Source of the DNA: Opitutia bacterium
Lineage (GTDB): Bacteria; Verrucomicrobiota; Verrucomicrobiia; Opitutales; Opitutaceae
Direction: 5' to 3'
NCBI GenBank assembly: GCA_016187925.1
Contig: JACPIS010000023.1
Location: 195,601 to 259,600, forward strand
Length of the DNA: 64,000 nt
In this document: piece after piece, positions 18,114 through 26,951 of the stretch
Layout of the letters: each line of letters starts with the position of its first letter
Position numbering within the stretch: position 1 is the stretch's first letter
The notes under the pieces: model-generated
The model's input: only the letters and a program-made list of their open reading frames with translations
Told to the model about the DNA's origin: nothing
Databases searched by the model: none
Position numbers and translations under genes: made by a program

Positions 18114-21100
18114 ATGCATCTTAAGGCGCTAAAGCTTCACGGATTCAAAAGTTTCGCGGACAACACCACCCTCAGCTTCCAACCCGGTGTGACGGCCATC
18201 GTCGGCCCCAACGGTTGCGGCAAGAGCAACATCGCCGACGCCATCCGCTGGGTGCTCGGCGAGCAGAGCGCCAAGGCCCTTCGCGGCGGCAAGATGCAGG
18301 ACGTCATCTTCGAGGGAGCGGACACGCGCAAGCCCGCCCAGTTCTCCGAGGTCGCGCTCCTGCTCACCGAGTGCGAGCAGCAGCTCGGCAGCGATTTCCA
18401 CGAGATCGAGATCATGCGTCGCGTCGCGCGCGACGGTTCGAGCGAGTATTATTTCAACGGCCAGGCCTGCCGCCTGAAGGACATCCACAAGCTTTTCATG
18501 GACACCGGCGTCGGCCGGACCAGCTACTCGATCATGGCGCAGGGCCAGATCGACCAGATCCTCTCGTCCAAGCCCGAGGAACGCCGCGTGGTGTTCGAGG
18601 AGGCCGCCGGCATCACCAAGTACAAGAGCCAGCGCCGCGAGGCGATGAACAAGCTCGCCCTCACCGAGCAGAACCTCGCTCGTGTCTCCGACGTCATCAA
18701 CGAGGTCGCCCGCCAGATCGGCTCGTTGAAGCGCCAGGCCGCGAAAGCCATGCGCTACAAGCGCCTCAGCTTCCGCCTCCGCCACCTCGCGCTCGCCCAC
18801 GCCGGTTACCAGTGGCACCAGCTCAGCACCGCGCTCGCCGACCTCGAGGGCCGCGTCTCCGGTCTCCGCGGCGAGGCCGACACCCGCCGCGCGACGCTCG
18901 AGGAGAAGACCCGCGCGCTCGACGAGCAGAAGGCCCGCCGCTCCTCCCTCCACCAACGCGTGCAGGACGCCCAGCAGGCCGTCTTCGACCTCCGCTCCCA
19001 GAAGGAGCAGGCCGAGAACCAGTCCGGCCTCGCCCAGGTCAAGCGCACCGGTCTCGCCGAGCGCATCGATGCCGGCAAGGACGACCTCGCCGAACTCGAG
19101 ATGCAGTTGCGCGAACTCGCCTCGCAGGTCGACACCGGCGCGCAGGACAAGCAGATGCAGCTTTCGCTTCTCGGCAGCTCCGACGCCGTCTTTCAGGACC
19201 GCAACCGCGAGCTCGCCGTCCTCGAGGGCGAGCTGACCCGCGCCGAGCAGCAGCTCAGCCAGGACAAGTTTCAGCTCCTCCAGGTCGAGAGCGTCGTCGC
19301 GCGGCTGCGCACCGACAGCTCCAGCCTCGAGGTCGACGCCCGCACCAGCCAGAACAAGTTCGACCAGCTTTCCGCCGAGCTCGACCAGCTCCGCTCCGCC
19401 GTCGAGGGCGCCGCCGCCCAGATGGCGGAGGCCAGCCAGCGGGTGCAGGACGCCCGCACCGAGCAGAGCCGCACCAACAACGAGGCGCAGGCCGCCCAGG
19501 CCGCGTTGCAGGACGCCACGGGCAGATTCCGCGAAGCCCAGCGCAAGCTGCAGGAGATCGACCGCAGCCTCGCCCAGAAGACCGCCCGCCTGAAGCTGCT
19601 CCAGCAGCTCCAGGAGAAATGGGAAGGCTTCGGCGAGGGCGCGAAGGCGCTGCTTTCCGGCCGCTTGTCCGCCGTCGCCGGGGAAGGGCAGAAGTTCGTC
19701 CCCATCACACAGGGCCTCGAGGTCCGTCCGGAATACGCCAAGGCCCTCGAAGCGCTCCTCGGCGCTTCCGTCGAGGCCATCTCCGTCTCCGATCTCGCCA
19801 CTGCGCAGAAGATTCTCGCCCGGCTCGAGTCCGACCAGATCGGCAGCGTGTGCCTGCAAGTACCGGCACTCAGCACGCAGCCCTCCGCGCTCGGCGAATT
19901 GCCGGCCGGCTTGCAGCCGGCCATCGGCGCCGTCGCCCACCTCGACGCCTCGCACCCGGCCGCCAGCGTCCTCTCGGCCTGCTACCTCGCCGACGACCTC
20001 GGCGCGTTCCTCGAGTTCTGGCAGGCCAACCCGTCCTTCAGCTTCCTCATGGTCGCGACCGCCAAGGGCGACCTCGTCGACCGCCGCGGCCTCATCTTCG
20101 GCGGCCACCACAAGAAGCCCGCCAACTCCATCGTCCAGCGCGAGGTCGACCTCCGCGAGACCGGCAAGGCCGTCGTCGCCGAGCAGCAGGCGCACGACGA
20201 GCAGCGCGCGCTCATCGACCAGCTCAACCTCGCCCTCACCGACGCCGAGCACACGCTCGAGCAGAAGCGCAAGGACGTCCTTGCCGCCAAAAACGCCCAG
20301 CGCGCGCACGACGACGCCCGCACCCGTCTCCAGCGCATGGAGAACGAGCTGACCAATCTCAAGCGCGACCACGACGAGGCCCTGGCCCGCCTTGCCAAGG
20401 CCCAGGCCCAGCTCGCCGAGGCCAACGCCAATGTCGAGGCGCACAAGCAGCAGATCGCCGCCACCGAGTCCGCCATCGCGGCGAAGCGCGCCGACCGCGA
20501 CCAGAAGAAGGAACACCTGGCGCAGGCCCGCCTCGAGCTCGCCGAGCGCCGCCAGAAGGTCGAGGTCCTCGACCGCGGGCTCACCGAGATGGAGCGCCGC
20601 CGCGCCCAGCTCGCCGACCTGCACGACCAGCGCCAGATCGAGATCGAGACGTGGACCGAGCAGGTCTCCGTGCTCGAGCAGGAATCCGCCGGCCAGCGCG
20701 CCCGCGCCGAGGAGATCGCCACCACGCTCGGCGTCGCCCAGGAGAGCGTCGAGCGCTCCCGCGTCGAGCTCGCCGAGGTGGAGCAGGCCATCAACGCCGT
20801 CGAGGCCGGCATGACCACCATCCGCAGCGAGGCCGAGTCGGCCATGTCCGAGCTTTCCCGCAACGAGGTCAAGGTCGCCGAGACCCGCGCCCGCGTGCAG
20901 TTCCTCACCGAGGAGATCACCCACGAGTTCCAGGTCGACCTCGCCACCCTCGACTGGCGCCGCCAGCTCTGGCACGCCGACGACGAACCCGAGGGCATGA
21001 AGGACCTCGACCTCGACGACGACGAGAATGCAGAGGACGGAGGACAGAAGCCAGCAGCCGGCTCTCAACCCTCAGCTCTCAACCCTCAACCTTCGGCTCC

Positions 21101-22016
21101 CGCCGCAGCGAGCAGCGAGCCGTCCGCGGTAGGGGCCGTTGCCCCCAACGGCCCTTCGGAGACCGGCGCTCCGCCCTCCGCGCTCAGCGCTCCGCAGGGG
21201 AGCGAAGCTCCCAAGCGCCGCCGCAAGAAGAAGGAAAACAAGGGCGAGCCCACCGAGGCCGATCTGGCCGCGCTCGACTCCACCCCATGGGACGCCATCA
21301 AGGCCGAGGTCGACGCCCTCCGCCAGCGCGTCGGTGCCATGGGCGCGGTCAACCTCGTGGCCATCGAGGAATACTCCGAGCTCAAGCAGCGCTACGAGTT
21401 CCTCAAGACCCAGAGCGACGACCTCACCAACGCCAAGGCCGCGCTCCTCAAGGCCATCGACGACATCAACCAAACGTCGCTCGAGCAGTTCAAGGTCACC
21501 TTCGAGCAGATCCGCAAAAATTTCGCCTACACTTTCAACATCCTCTTCGGCGGCGGCCGCGCCGAGATCGAGCTCGTCACCGCCGAGGATCCGCTCGAGA
21601 GCGGCATCGAGATCGTGGCCCAGCCCCCGGGCACCAAGCTCAAGGGCATCACGCTCCTCTCCGGCGGCCAGAAGACGCTCACCGCCGTCGCGCTCCTCTT
21701 CGCCCTCTACATGGTCAAGCCCTCGCCGTTCTGCTTGCTCGACGAGCTCGACGCGCCGCTCGACGAGTCGAACATCCACCGCTTCACCAACCTGCTGAAG
21801 CAGTTCGTCAGCAGCTCGCAGTTCATCATCATCACGCACAACAAGAGCACGATCGCCGCCGCCGACGCCATCTACGGCGTCACGATGCAGGAGCGCGGCG
21901 TCTCGCGCACGCTCTCGATGCGGTTCGACAAGTCCACCGGCGAAGCCGAGGCCCTGCCCACGACCGTCGCCGACTCCGTCCGCAACGCCAAGCCCCCGAC
22001 CCCGGTCGGCCCCTGA
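18114..22016 (+). CDS. smc: Chromosome segregation protein SMC, with repeat-derived insertion
   Basis: A 1300-residue condensin ATPase that organises the chromosome as a dimer with ScpA/ScpB. The N-terminal head begins MHLKALKLHGFKSFADNTTL and has Walker A GPNGCGKSN. A long coiled coil is broken by a hinge (about 510-680). The C-terminal head carries LSGGQKTLTAVALL and Walker B CLLDELDAPLDES. It is about 100 residues longer than most SMCs. The excess is mainly a proline/serine/alanine-rich, then lysine/arginine-rich linker (about residues 972-1055), placed just before the conserved GAMGAVNLVAIEEY. That linker is encoded by low-complexity repeats and one REP hairpin. A smaller insert (about 583-605) sits in the hinge. 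The gene stands alone. Confidence 0.96.
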   Translation: MHLKALKLHGFKSFADNTTLSFQPGVTAIVGPNGCGKSNIADAIRWVLGEQSAKALRGGKMQDVIFEGADTRKPAQFSEVALLLTECEQQLGSDFHEIEIMRRVARDGSSEYYFNGQACRLKDIHKLFMDTGVGRTSYSIMAQGQIDQILSSKPEERRVVFEEAAGITKYKSQRREAMNKLALTEQNLARVSDVINEVARQIGSLKRQAAKAMRYKRLSFRLRHLALAHAGYQWHQLSTALADLEGRVSGLRGEADTRRATLEEKTRALDEQKARRSSLHQRVQDAQQAVFDLRSQKEQAENQSGLAQVKRTGLAERIDAGKDDLAELEMQLRELASQVDTGAQDKQMQLSLLGSSDAVFQDRNRELAVLEGELTRAEQQLSQDKFQLLQVESVVARLRTDSSSLEVDARTSQNKFDQLSAELDQLRSAVEGAAAQMAEASQRVQDARTEQSRTNNEAQAAQAALQDATGRFREAQRKLQEIDRSLAQKTARLKLLQQLQEKWEGFGEGAKALLSGRLSAVAGEGQKFVPITQGLEVRPEYAKALEALLGASVEAISVSDLATAQKILARLESDQIGSVCLQVPALSTQPSALGELPAGLQPAIGAVAHLDASHPAASVLSACYLADDLGAFLEFWQANPSFSFLMVATAKGDLVDRRGLIFGGHHKKPANSIVQREVDLRETGKAVVAEQQAHDEQRALIDQLNLALTDAEHTLEQKRKDVLAAKNAQRAHDDARTRLQRMENELTNLKRDHDEALARLAKAQAQLAEANANVEAHKQQIAATESAIAAKRADRDQKKEHLAQARLELAERRQKVEVLDRGLTEMERRRAQLADLHDQRQIEIETWTEQVSVLEQESAGQRARAEEIATTLGVAQESVERSRVELAEVEQAINAVEAGMTTIRSEAESAMSELSRNEVKVAETRARVQFLTEEITHEFQVDLATLDWRRQLWHADDEPEGMKDLDLDDDENAEDGGQKPAAGSQPSALNPQPSAPAAASSEPSAVGAVAPNGPSETGAPPSALSAPQGSEAPKRRRKKKENKGEPTEADLAALDSTPWDAIKAEVDALRQRVGAMGAVNLVAIEEYSELKQRYEFLKTQSDDLTNAKAALLKAIDDINQTSLEQFKVTFEQIRKNFAYTFNILFGGGRAEIELVTAEDPLESGIEIVAQPPGTKLKGITLLSGGQKTLTAVALLFALYMVKPSPFCLLDELDAPLDESNIHRFTNLLKQFVSSSQFIIITHNKSTIAAADAIYGVTMQERGVSRTLSMRFDKSTGEAEALPTTVADSVRNAKPPTPVGP
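21129..21154. repeat. GTAG-REP hairpin embedded in smc
   Basis: GTAG, stem GGGCCGTTG (21133-21141), loop CCCC, stem CAACGGCCC (21146-21154). It differs from the REP beside the RAYT gene by one loop base. It is read in frame as V1006-G-A-V-A-P-N-G-P of SMC. Confidence 0.9.
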
Positions 22017-22071
22017 GAGCAGGAGACGGAGTTCAGTAAGCAGAGATCGGCGGACGAGTACGTGTATGAAT

Positions 22072-22094
22072 GGACGCGGTTGGGCAGCGCGTCC
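22072..22094. terminator. Possible shared hairpin between convergent smc and hsdR
   Basis: Stem GGACGCG (22072-22078) and CGCGTCC (22088-22094) with a 9-base loop lie between the two convergent stop codons. There is no T-run, so termination activity is uncertain. Confidence 0.3.
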
Positions 22095-22140
22095 GCGATG
22101 AGGCATAGAGCCGGGTAGGTTTCACGAAGGACCAAGAAGG

Positions 22141-25100
22141 CTAACGGCTCTCGGGGGCTTGATCCTCGGCGACAGGGATTGCGTCGTAGATCGAGCGGGA
22201 GAGGACATCAAAGGCCGCAGCGCCAAACTCCTTGTCGTCCATGTAGCGGGTGACGATCTGGTCGTTCTCGCCCATGCGCTGGACCATCAGAGCCTCGATG
22301 AGCTGACGCAGACCGAGCTGGAATTTGTCGAACGGGTTTGCGCGACGGAGCTTGATGACTTGCTCGTCGCCGGCCGCCTTCTCGCGGATCTGCTCGAAGA
22401 AGAAGCGGTCCTCGTCGGTGAAATTCGTGCCGAAACGGTCGTTGAGCACCTTGATGATTTCGGAAAGCGGGGCTTTTTCCTCCTTCGCCCGGCCGGTGCC
22501 GACGTCGGTGGGGCTTTTCACGCCGGGAGCCTCGCCGACCTGCAGCGGAATCTCGCCGGAGAAGATGCGCTGCAGCCGGTAGAATTGCAGGCCGACCTCG
22601 TCGCCGAGCTTGATCCGAGTCATGTCGCGATCGAGCGGCAGGTGTGGGAGCAGCAACCGGCCATAGCTGTAGAGCAGCTCCAGCGCCGGGTCGCCGTAAG
22701 GCAGAATCTGGCTGAGGAACGAGTAAACTTTCACATAGCCGGACAGCTTCTCGCGGAACTCCGCGCGCTTCGCCTCGTCGGCGAGGCCTTTGAAGCGGTC
22801 CACGGCGGGCTGGAGATGCGCCTGCATGCGGGCGTGGTCCTGCGCGGCCTGCTTTTCGGGCGTCTTGTAGAAGACCCGGGCAAAGGCCTCGACTTCGCTC
22901 CAGTGGTAGACTTGGGCGCCGTCGAGTTCGTGCTTGAGCTGCTCCAGTTGGTGCGGATCGGCGGTCTGCTGCAGGCTCGTGGTGTCGTAGTAGGGTTTGA
23001 AGGCGCGGTAGATGTCCTCGGCCTCGTTGACGAAATCCAACACGAAGGGCGTCTCCTTGCCGGGCATCATGCGGTTCAGCCGCGAGAGCGTCTGCACGGC
23101 CTGCACGCCGTCGAGGCGCTTGTCCACATACATGGCCTGCAGCAGCGGCTGGTCGAAGCCGGTCTGGTATTTGTTGGCCACCAACAAGACCTGATAATCC
23201 GGCGAGGCGAAACGCTCCGCGAGCTGCTTCTCGCCGATGGGCTTCCCGCTTACGCGGTCGAGGTTCATGCCCGACTCCGTGTATTCGAGCCCCGTCTGGG
23301 GGTCCTTCACCGTGCCGCTGAAGGCCACGAGCGGGCGGATGTCATGGTAACCGTGCTCCTCCAGGTAGCGCTGGAAGGCCTGCATGTAGCGCACGGCGTG
23401 CAGGCGCGACGAGGTGACGACCATCGCCTTGGCCCGGCCGCCGAGGTGTGAACGCACCTTGCTCCGGAAGTGCTCCACCATGACCTCGGTCTTCTGCTCG
23501 AGGTTGTGCGGGTGGAGGGTCATGAATTTCGCCAGTGCCTTCGCCGCCTTCTTTTTCGGGAGATTGGGGTCGTCCTCCACCGCCTTCACGAGTCGGTAAT
23601 ACGTGGCGTAGGTCGTGTAGTTGCGCACGACGTCGAGAATGAAACCCTCCTCGATCGCCTGCCGCATGCTGTAGAGGTGGAAAGCCTCGGGCTTGCCGCT
23701 GGCACCTTTGCGGCCGAAGAGCTCCAGCGTCTTGCCCTTGGGCGTGGCGGTGAAGGCGAAGAAACTCAGGTTCGGCTGGCGGCCCCGCGACTGCAGCACC
23801 TCGTTCAGCCCGTCTTCCCAATCCTGCGTCTGGCCTTCTTCACCCGCGGACTTGTCCGCCGCCGCGCCGCCGAGGATGCCCTTCAACTCGCGCGCCGTGT
23901 CGCCGGACTGGCTGGAGTGAGCCTCGTCCACGATCACGGCGTAGCGGCGCTGCGCGATGGCAGCTTCCCACTCGCGGGCCTGCTGCTTCTCCGCCTCCGT
24001 GGCTTGGTCCTGATTCTCGGCCCCCGCGGCATGCAGCAGGCCGCGCAGAACGAAGGGGAATTTCTGCAGCGTGGTGATGACGATCTTCGTGCCGTCGATC
24101 AGGGCCGCGGCGAGCTGCTTGGCATCCTGGTCGATCGCCTTCACCACGCCCTGGGCGTGTTCGATCTGGTAGATGGCGTCCTGCAACTGCCGGTCGAGCA
24201 CCTGCCGGTCGGTGATGACGACCACGCAGTCGTAGATTTTCTCGTCCTGCGCGTTGTGCAGGCTGGCGAGGCGGTGTGAGAGCCAGGAGATGCTGTTGGT
24301 CTTTCCGCTGCCGGCGGAGTGCTGGATGAGGTAGTTGCGGCCCGGACCCTCCTCGCGAGCGGTGGCCACCAGCCGGCGAACGGCGTCGAGCTGGTGGAAG
24401 CGCGGGAAGACCAGCGTCTCCTTCGTCACCCAGCGATGGCCGCCGCGGCCGTCGTCCACCTTCTCCTCCTTTTTCTCCACGAAGAGGAAGTGCCCGAGGA
24501 TATCGAGGAACGAGTCGCGCTGGAGCACGTCGGCCCAGAAATAGCCGGTACGGTAGCCGGACTCGTGCTGCGGGTTGCCGGCGCCGCAGACGATCTGGCC
24601 CGGGTGGCTGCCGCGGTTGAGCGGGAGGAAGACAGTCTGCTCGCCCGCGAGGCGCGTGGTCATGTGCACCTCGTCGGGGTCGGCCGCGAAATGGACGAGC
24701 GCCCGCTTCTTGAAGTCGAACAACGGCGCCCGCGGGTCGCGGTCCTGCTGATATTGGCGGACGGCGTGCCGCCAGGTTTGGCCGGTGCCGGGATTCTTCA
24801 GCTCGACCGTCGCCACCGGCAGGCCGTTGAGCGCCAGCACGAGATCGGCGGTGCAAGGGTCGCTCGGGTGACACGGCACTTGGCGGGTGACGGTCAGCTG
24901 GTTCTTTCCATAAAGGGCCAGCACATCGAAGTTGGCACCGTGCGCAGGCTTGAACTGCGCGAGGCGAAACGTCTTGCCGTAGAACTTGAAACCGTGGCGC
25001 AGCACGTGGAGAGAGCCCTTGGCGTCGAGCTCCTTCACCAGCGTGGTCAGCAGCAGATCCTCCAAGCCCGCCCCGTGCAACGTGCGCATGTCGCCCCAGA

Positions 25101-25257
25101 GTTTCGGCTGCGTCGCCTCAAGGAAGGCGAAGATACGTTGAGGAAACAGCGCCCGCGCCTGATCCCACTCCGCCACGTCCCCCTTCAGCCAATTGCCCGC
25201 CGTCAGCAGGATTTCCTGCACGTAGGTCTCGAAGGCCTTTTCGTTAGTCTGGCTCAT
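22141..25257 (-). CDS. hsdR: Type I restriction enzyme, R subunit (HsdR)
   Basis: A 1038-residue motor/nuclease subunit. The N-terminal PD-(D/E)XK nuclease has the catalytic VELKN (E152, K154). The helicase part has Walker A SAGSGKTNS, a DEAH box (IVDEAHSSQSG), motif III FTATPKGKTLELFG and motif VI-like QTLSRLNRM. A C-terminal helical region would bind HsdM. ATG 25257 was chosen: it overlaps the stop of the PIN-like gene (TGATG-type coupling), while the longer open frame to 25338 is arginine-rich and unlike HsdR. It is the last gene of the island operon and is convergent with smc. Confidence 0.95.
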   Translation of the reverse strand: MSQTNEKAFETYVQEILLTAGNWLKGDVAEWDQARALFPQRIFAFLEATQPKLWGDMRTLHGAGLEDLLLTTLVKELDAKGSLHVLRHGFKFYGKTFRLAQFKPAHGANFDVLALYGKNQLTVTRQVPCHPSDPCTADLVLALNGLPVATVELKNPGTGQTWRHAVRQYQQDRDPRAPLFDFKKRALVHFAADPDEVHMTTRLAGEQTVFLPLNRGSHPGQIVCGAGNPQHESGYRTGYFWADVLQRDSFLDILGHFLFVEKKEEKVDDGRGGHRWVTKETLVFPRFHQLDAVRRLVATAREEGPGRNYLIQHSAGSGKTNSISWLSHRLASLHNAQDEKIYDCVVVITDRQVLDRQLQDAIYQIEHAQGVVKAIDQDAKQLAAALIDGTKIVITTLQKFPFVLRGLLHAAGAENQDQATEAEKQQAREWEAAIAQRRYAVIVDEAHSSQSGDTARELKGILGGAAADKSAGEEGQTQDWEDGLNEVLQSRGRQPNLSFFAFTATPKGKTLELFGRKGASGKPEAFHLYSMRQAIEEGFILDVVRNYTTYATYYRLVKAVEDDPNLPKKKAAKALAKFMTLHPHNLEQKTEVMVEHFRSKVRSHLGGRAKAMVVTSSRLHAVRYMQAFQRYLEEHGYHDIRPLVAFSGTVKDPQTGLEYTESGMNLDRVSGKPIGEKQLAERFASPDYQVLLVANKYQTGFDQPLLQAMYVDKRLDGVQAVQTLSRLNRMMPGKETPFVLDFVNEAEDIYRAFKPYYDTTSLQQTADPHQLEQLKHELDGAQVYHWSEVEAFARVFYKTPEKQAAQDHARMQAHLQPAVDRFKGLADEAKRAEFREKLSGYVKVYSFLSQILPYGDPALELLYSYGRLLLPHLPLDRDMTRIKLGDEVGLQFYRLQRIFSGEIPLQVGEAPGVKSPTDVGTGRAKEEKAPLSEIIKVLNDRFGTNFTDEDRFFFEQIREKAAGDEQVIKLRRANPFDKFQLGLRQLIEALMVQRMGENDQIVTRYMDDKEFGAAAFDVLSRSIYDAIPVAEDQAPESR

Positions 25258-25754
25258 CAGGCCGAAAGAACGAATTTCGCCGGGAGAGCCCGCAGCATCG
25301 AGAACACGTCGGTGTATTCGACGCCGAGGTCGCGACACACGTTTGGCATCGGCACCTTGCGGCGGGCATCGGGGGCGTATTCCTCGTGCGTGACGAGCAC
25401 GTGGTGTTTGGCCGCAGCATAGGCGATGAGCCAGGCATCCGCCTTGTTTGCAAACTCAGCGCGGGCGGCGTCGGCGAATTGCGGCTTTCCGGCCGCCCAA
25501 GCCTGGGCACGGGCGTATTGTCCGATGACATCCGCTTCCGGCGAAGAGGCGAAGAACGTGGGAGGGGCGGCTTCCGTCCACGTTTTCAACTCGTCGTTGC
25601 CGCGCAACAGCTCGGCTTGCACGCGGTCGATGCTCAACAGGCGGCCCGCGGCGTGATGCAGCAGCAAAGCGTCCCAGTAGCCGGGACAAATATCGAAACC
25701 GTAGTAGCGTCGTTTTGCTTCGATCAGGGCGTTGGCATCGAGAAGATAGCTCAT
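25257..25754 (-). CDS. DUF4411 PIN-like protein (putative toxin/RNase)
   Basis: A 165-residue protein whose start, MSYLLDANALIEAKRRYYGF then DICPGYWDALL, is diagnostic of the DUF4411 family, a PIN-fold relative. Acidic residues fit a PIN metal site: D6 in LLDAN, E18-like and D in ADAWLIAYA, and a late D/E group. Its start overlaps the stop of the XRE-ImmA gene by four bases, and its stop overlaps the hsdR start. Pairing of DUF4411 with an XRE-ImmA/IrrE partner is a recurrent arrangement that looks like a toxin-antitoxin module. RNase activity is inferred from fold only. Confidence 0.85.
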   Translation of the reverse strand: MSYLLDANALIEAKRRYYGFDICPGYWDALLLHHAAGRLLSIDRVQAELLRGNDELKTWTEAAPPTFFASSPEADVIGQYARAQAWAAGKPQFADAARAEFANKADAWLIAYAAAKHHVLVTHEEYAPDARRKVPMPNVCRDLGVEYTDVFSMLRALPAKFVLSA

Positions 25755-26905
25755 GGGCGCGGCCTTCCGCTCAACGCCTCGGCGTATTGATCGAACGTCG
25801 CCCCGTAGAGCCCGGTAAGACGGTAGGCTTCTGTAAACAGCAGACGCCCCTCCTTGGCGGCGCGCACCACGGCCTCACCGAAGCGTCGCCCGATGCGGAC
25901 TTCCTGCGTCAGATAGAAATCGCCCCCGGGGGAGCGGCGGGCGGCTTGGCGGCGGTCGTCTTCGAGGTAGTGGCGATAGAACGAGAGGAATCCCTCCCGT
26001 CCGATCAGGCGCAGATCCAGCGCCCGGCGGGCGGTGACCAAAGGGCTCACCTTGAAGCGCCGGGCCAAAAACTGGAACGGCTCGGCGGTGACGTCGGCGG
26101 CCGGCCACAAGGCGGAGAGTTCGGACGCAGGCACGAGGAACTCCGCGGCGAGACGGTTGCACCAAATCTCCGCGGCGTAATCGGCCGGCTGCATGCCGGG
26201 CAGGCTGAATACGCCGCCCTGCCCGAGCCAGAGGTGAGCCAGCTCGTGCACCAAGGTGAACATTTGGGCGGCTTTCGCGTCGCTGCCGTTGACGAAGACG
26301 ACCGGGGCATGCGGATCACTCAGCACGAAGCCGCGAAACTCCTCGGGGTCGAGCTTGCGGCGGGTGCTGTTGCCGACGACGCCATTGATCGTCACCACCA
26401 CGCCGGCCGCTTCGCTGGCTTGCCGGAGCCCGCGCAGGGCTTCGGTCCAAGTCGGATAGTGGCGCGCCCAATCCGGGGCGAGGCCGAGCTGCTGCCGCAC
26501 GCGGGCGGCCACGGCTTCCGGGTTCTCCTGCACGGTGGCGGAGCCGACAAAGGGCAGCGGAGGCTGCTCTTCCTCCAGCAGGTGGTCGCGCAGCCAGCTT
26601 TGCCGGCGCTGCATGATCTGGATCGTCTCGATGAGGTCCGGGCTGGGGCGGCGGACGGGGCGGTCCTGCACCGTGCGGAAGTCCGGCACCGGCAGGCGCT
26701 CAGTCGGTGGCTCGGGCAGGAAGAAGTAGCCGAGCGGGGCGTGCGTGGCCTTGGCCAGCTCCTCGAGCTGATGCAGCGTCGGCAGCCCTTCGCCGGACTC
26801 CCACCGCTCGTAACGGGGAAAGCGCTCGACCAACGCGGCCACGGTTAACCCGGCGCGGTCTCGCGCCCAGCGGATCAGCTCGGGTTTGACGGGGACGGTG
26901 GGCAT
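25751..26905 (-). CDS. XRE-HTH plus ImmA/IrrE metallopeptidase (putative regulator/antitoxin)
   Basis: A 384-residue two-domain protein. Residues ~5-65 form a Cro/cI-type helix-turn-helix region (LIRWARDRAGLTVAALVERF then WESGEGLPTLHQLEELAKA). Residues ~190-300 are an ImmA/IrrE zinc peptidase with HELAH (H220, E221, H224) followed by E in YAAEIWCNRLAAEFLVP. ImmA-type proteases cleave repressors and relieve repression of mobile elements or stress genes. It is cotranscribed with a DUF4411 gene (4-base overlap) and lies between hsdS and hsdR. A perfect inverted repeat covers its start codon, which suggests autorepression. Confidence 0.9.
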   Translation of the reverse strand: MPTVPVKPELIRWARDRAGLTVAALVERFPRYERWESGEGLPTLHQLEELAKATHAPLGYFFLPEPPTERLPVPDFRTVQDRPVRRPSPDLIETIQIMQRRQSWLRDHLLEEEQPPLPFVGSATVQENPEAVAARVRQQLGLAPDWARHYPTWTEALRGLRQASEAAGVVVTINGVVGNSTRRKLDPEEFRGFVLSDPHAPVVFVNGSDAKAAQMFTLVHELAHLWLGQGGVFSLPGMQPADYAAEIWCNRLAAEFLVPASELSALWPAADVTAEPFQFLARRFKVSPLVTARRALDLRLIGREGFLSFYRHYLEDDRRQAARRSPGGDFYLTQEVRIGRRFGEAVVRAAKEGRLLFTEAYRLTGLYGATFDQYAEALSGRPRP

Positions 26906-26922
26906 AGGTAGCGGCGACCTAT
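26904..26922. promoter_or_regulatory. Candidate operator ATAGGT-N7-ACCTAT over the XRE-ImmA start
   Basis: ATAGGT (26904-26909) and ACCTAT (26917-26922) are perfect inverted half-sites, 13 bases centre to centre. The site overlaps the ATG of the XRE-ImmA gene and the A/T-rich TATATCAAAG that could be a -10 region on the minus strand. The size suits an XRE dimer. Confidence 0.5.
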
Positions 26923-26951
26923 ATCAAAGCGTATCGGGAAGGGCGTAAACC

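Noticed and set aside
25258..25338. N-terminal extension of HsdR
   Set aside because: The extra 27 residues are arginine-rich and overlap the PIN-like gene. ATG 25257 gives the usual HsdR start and a coupled overlap.
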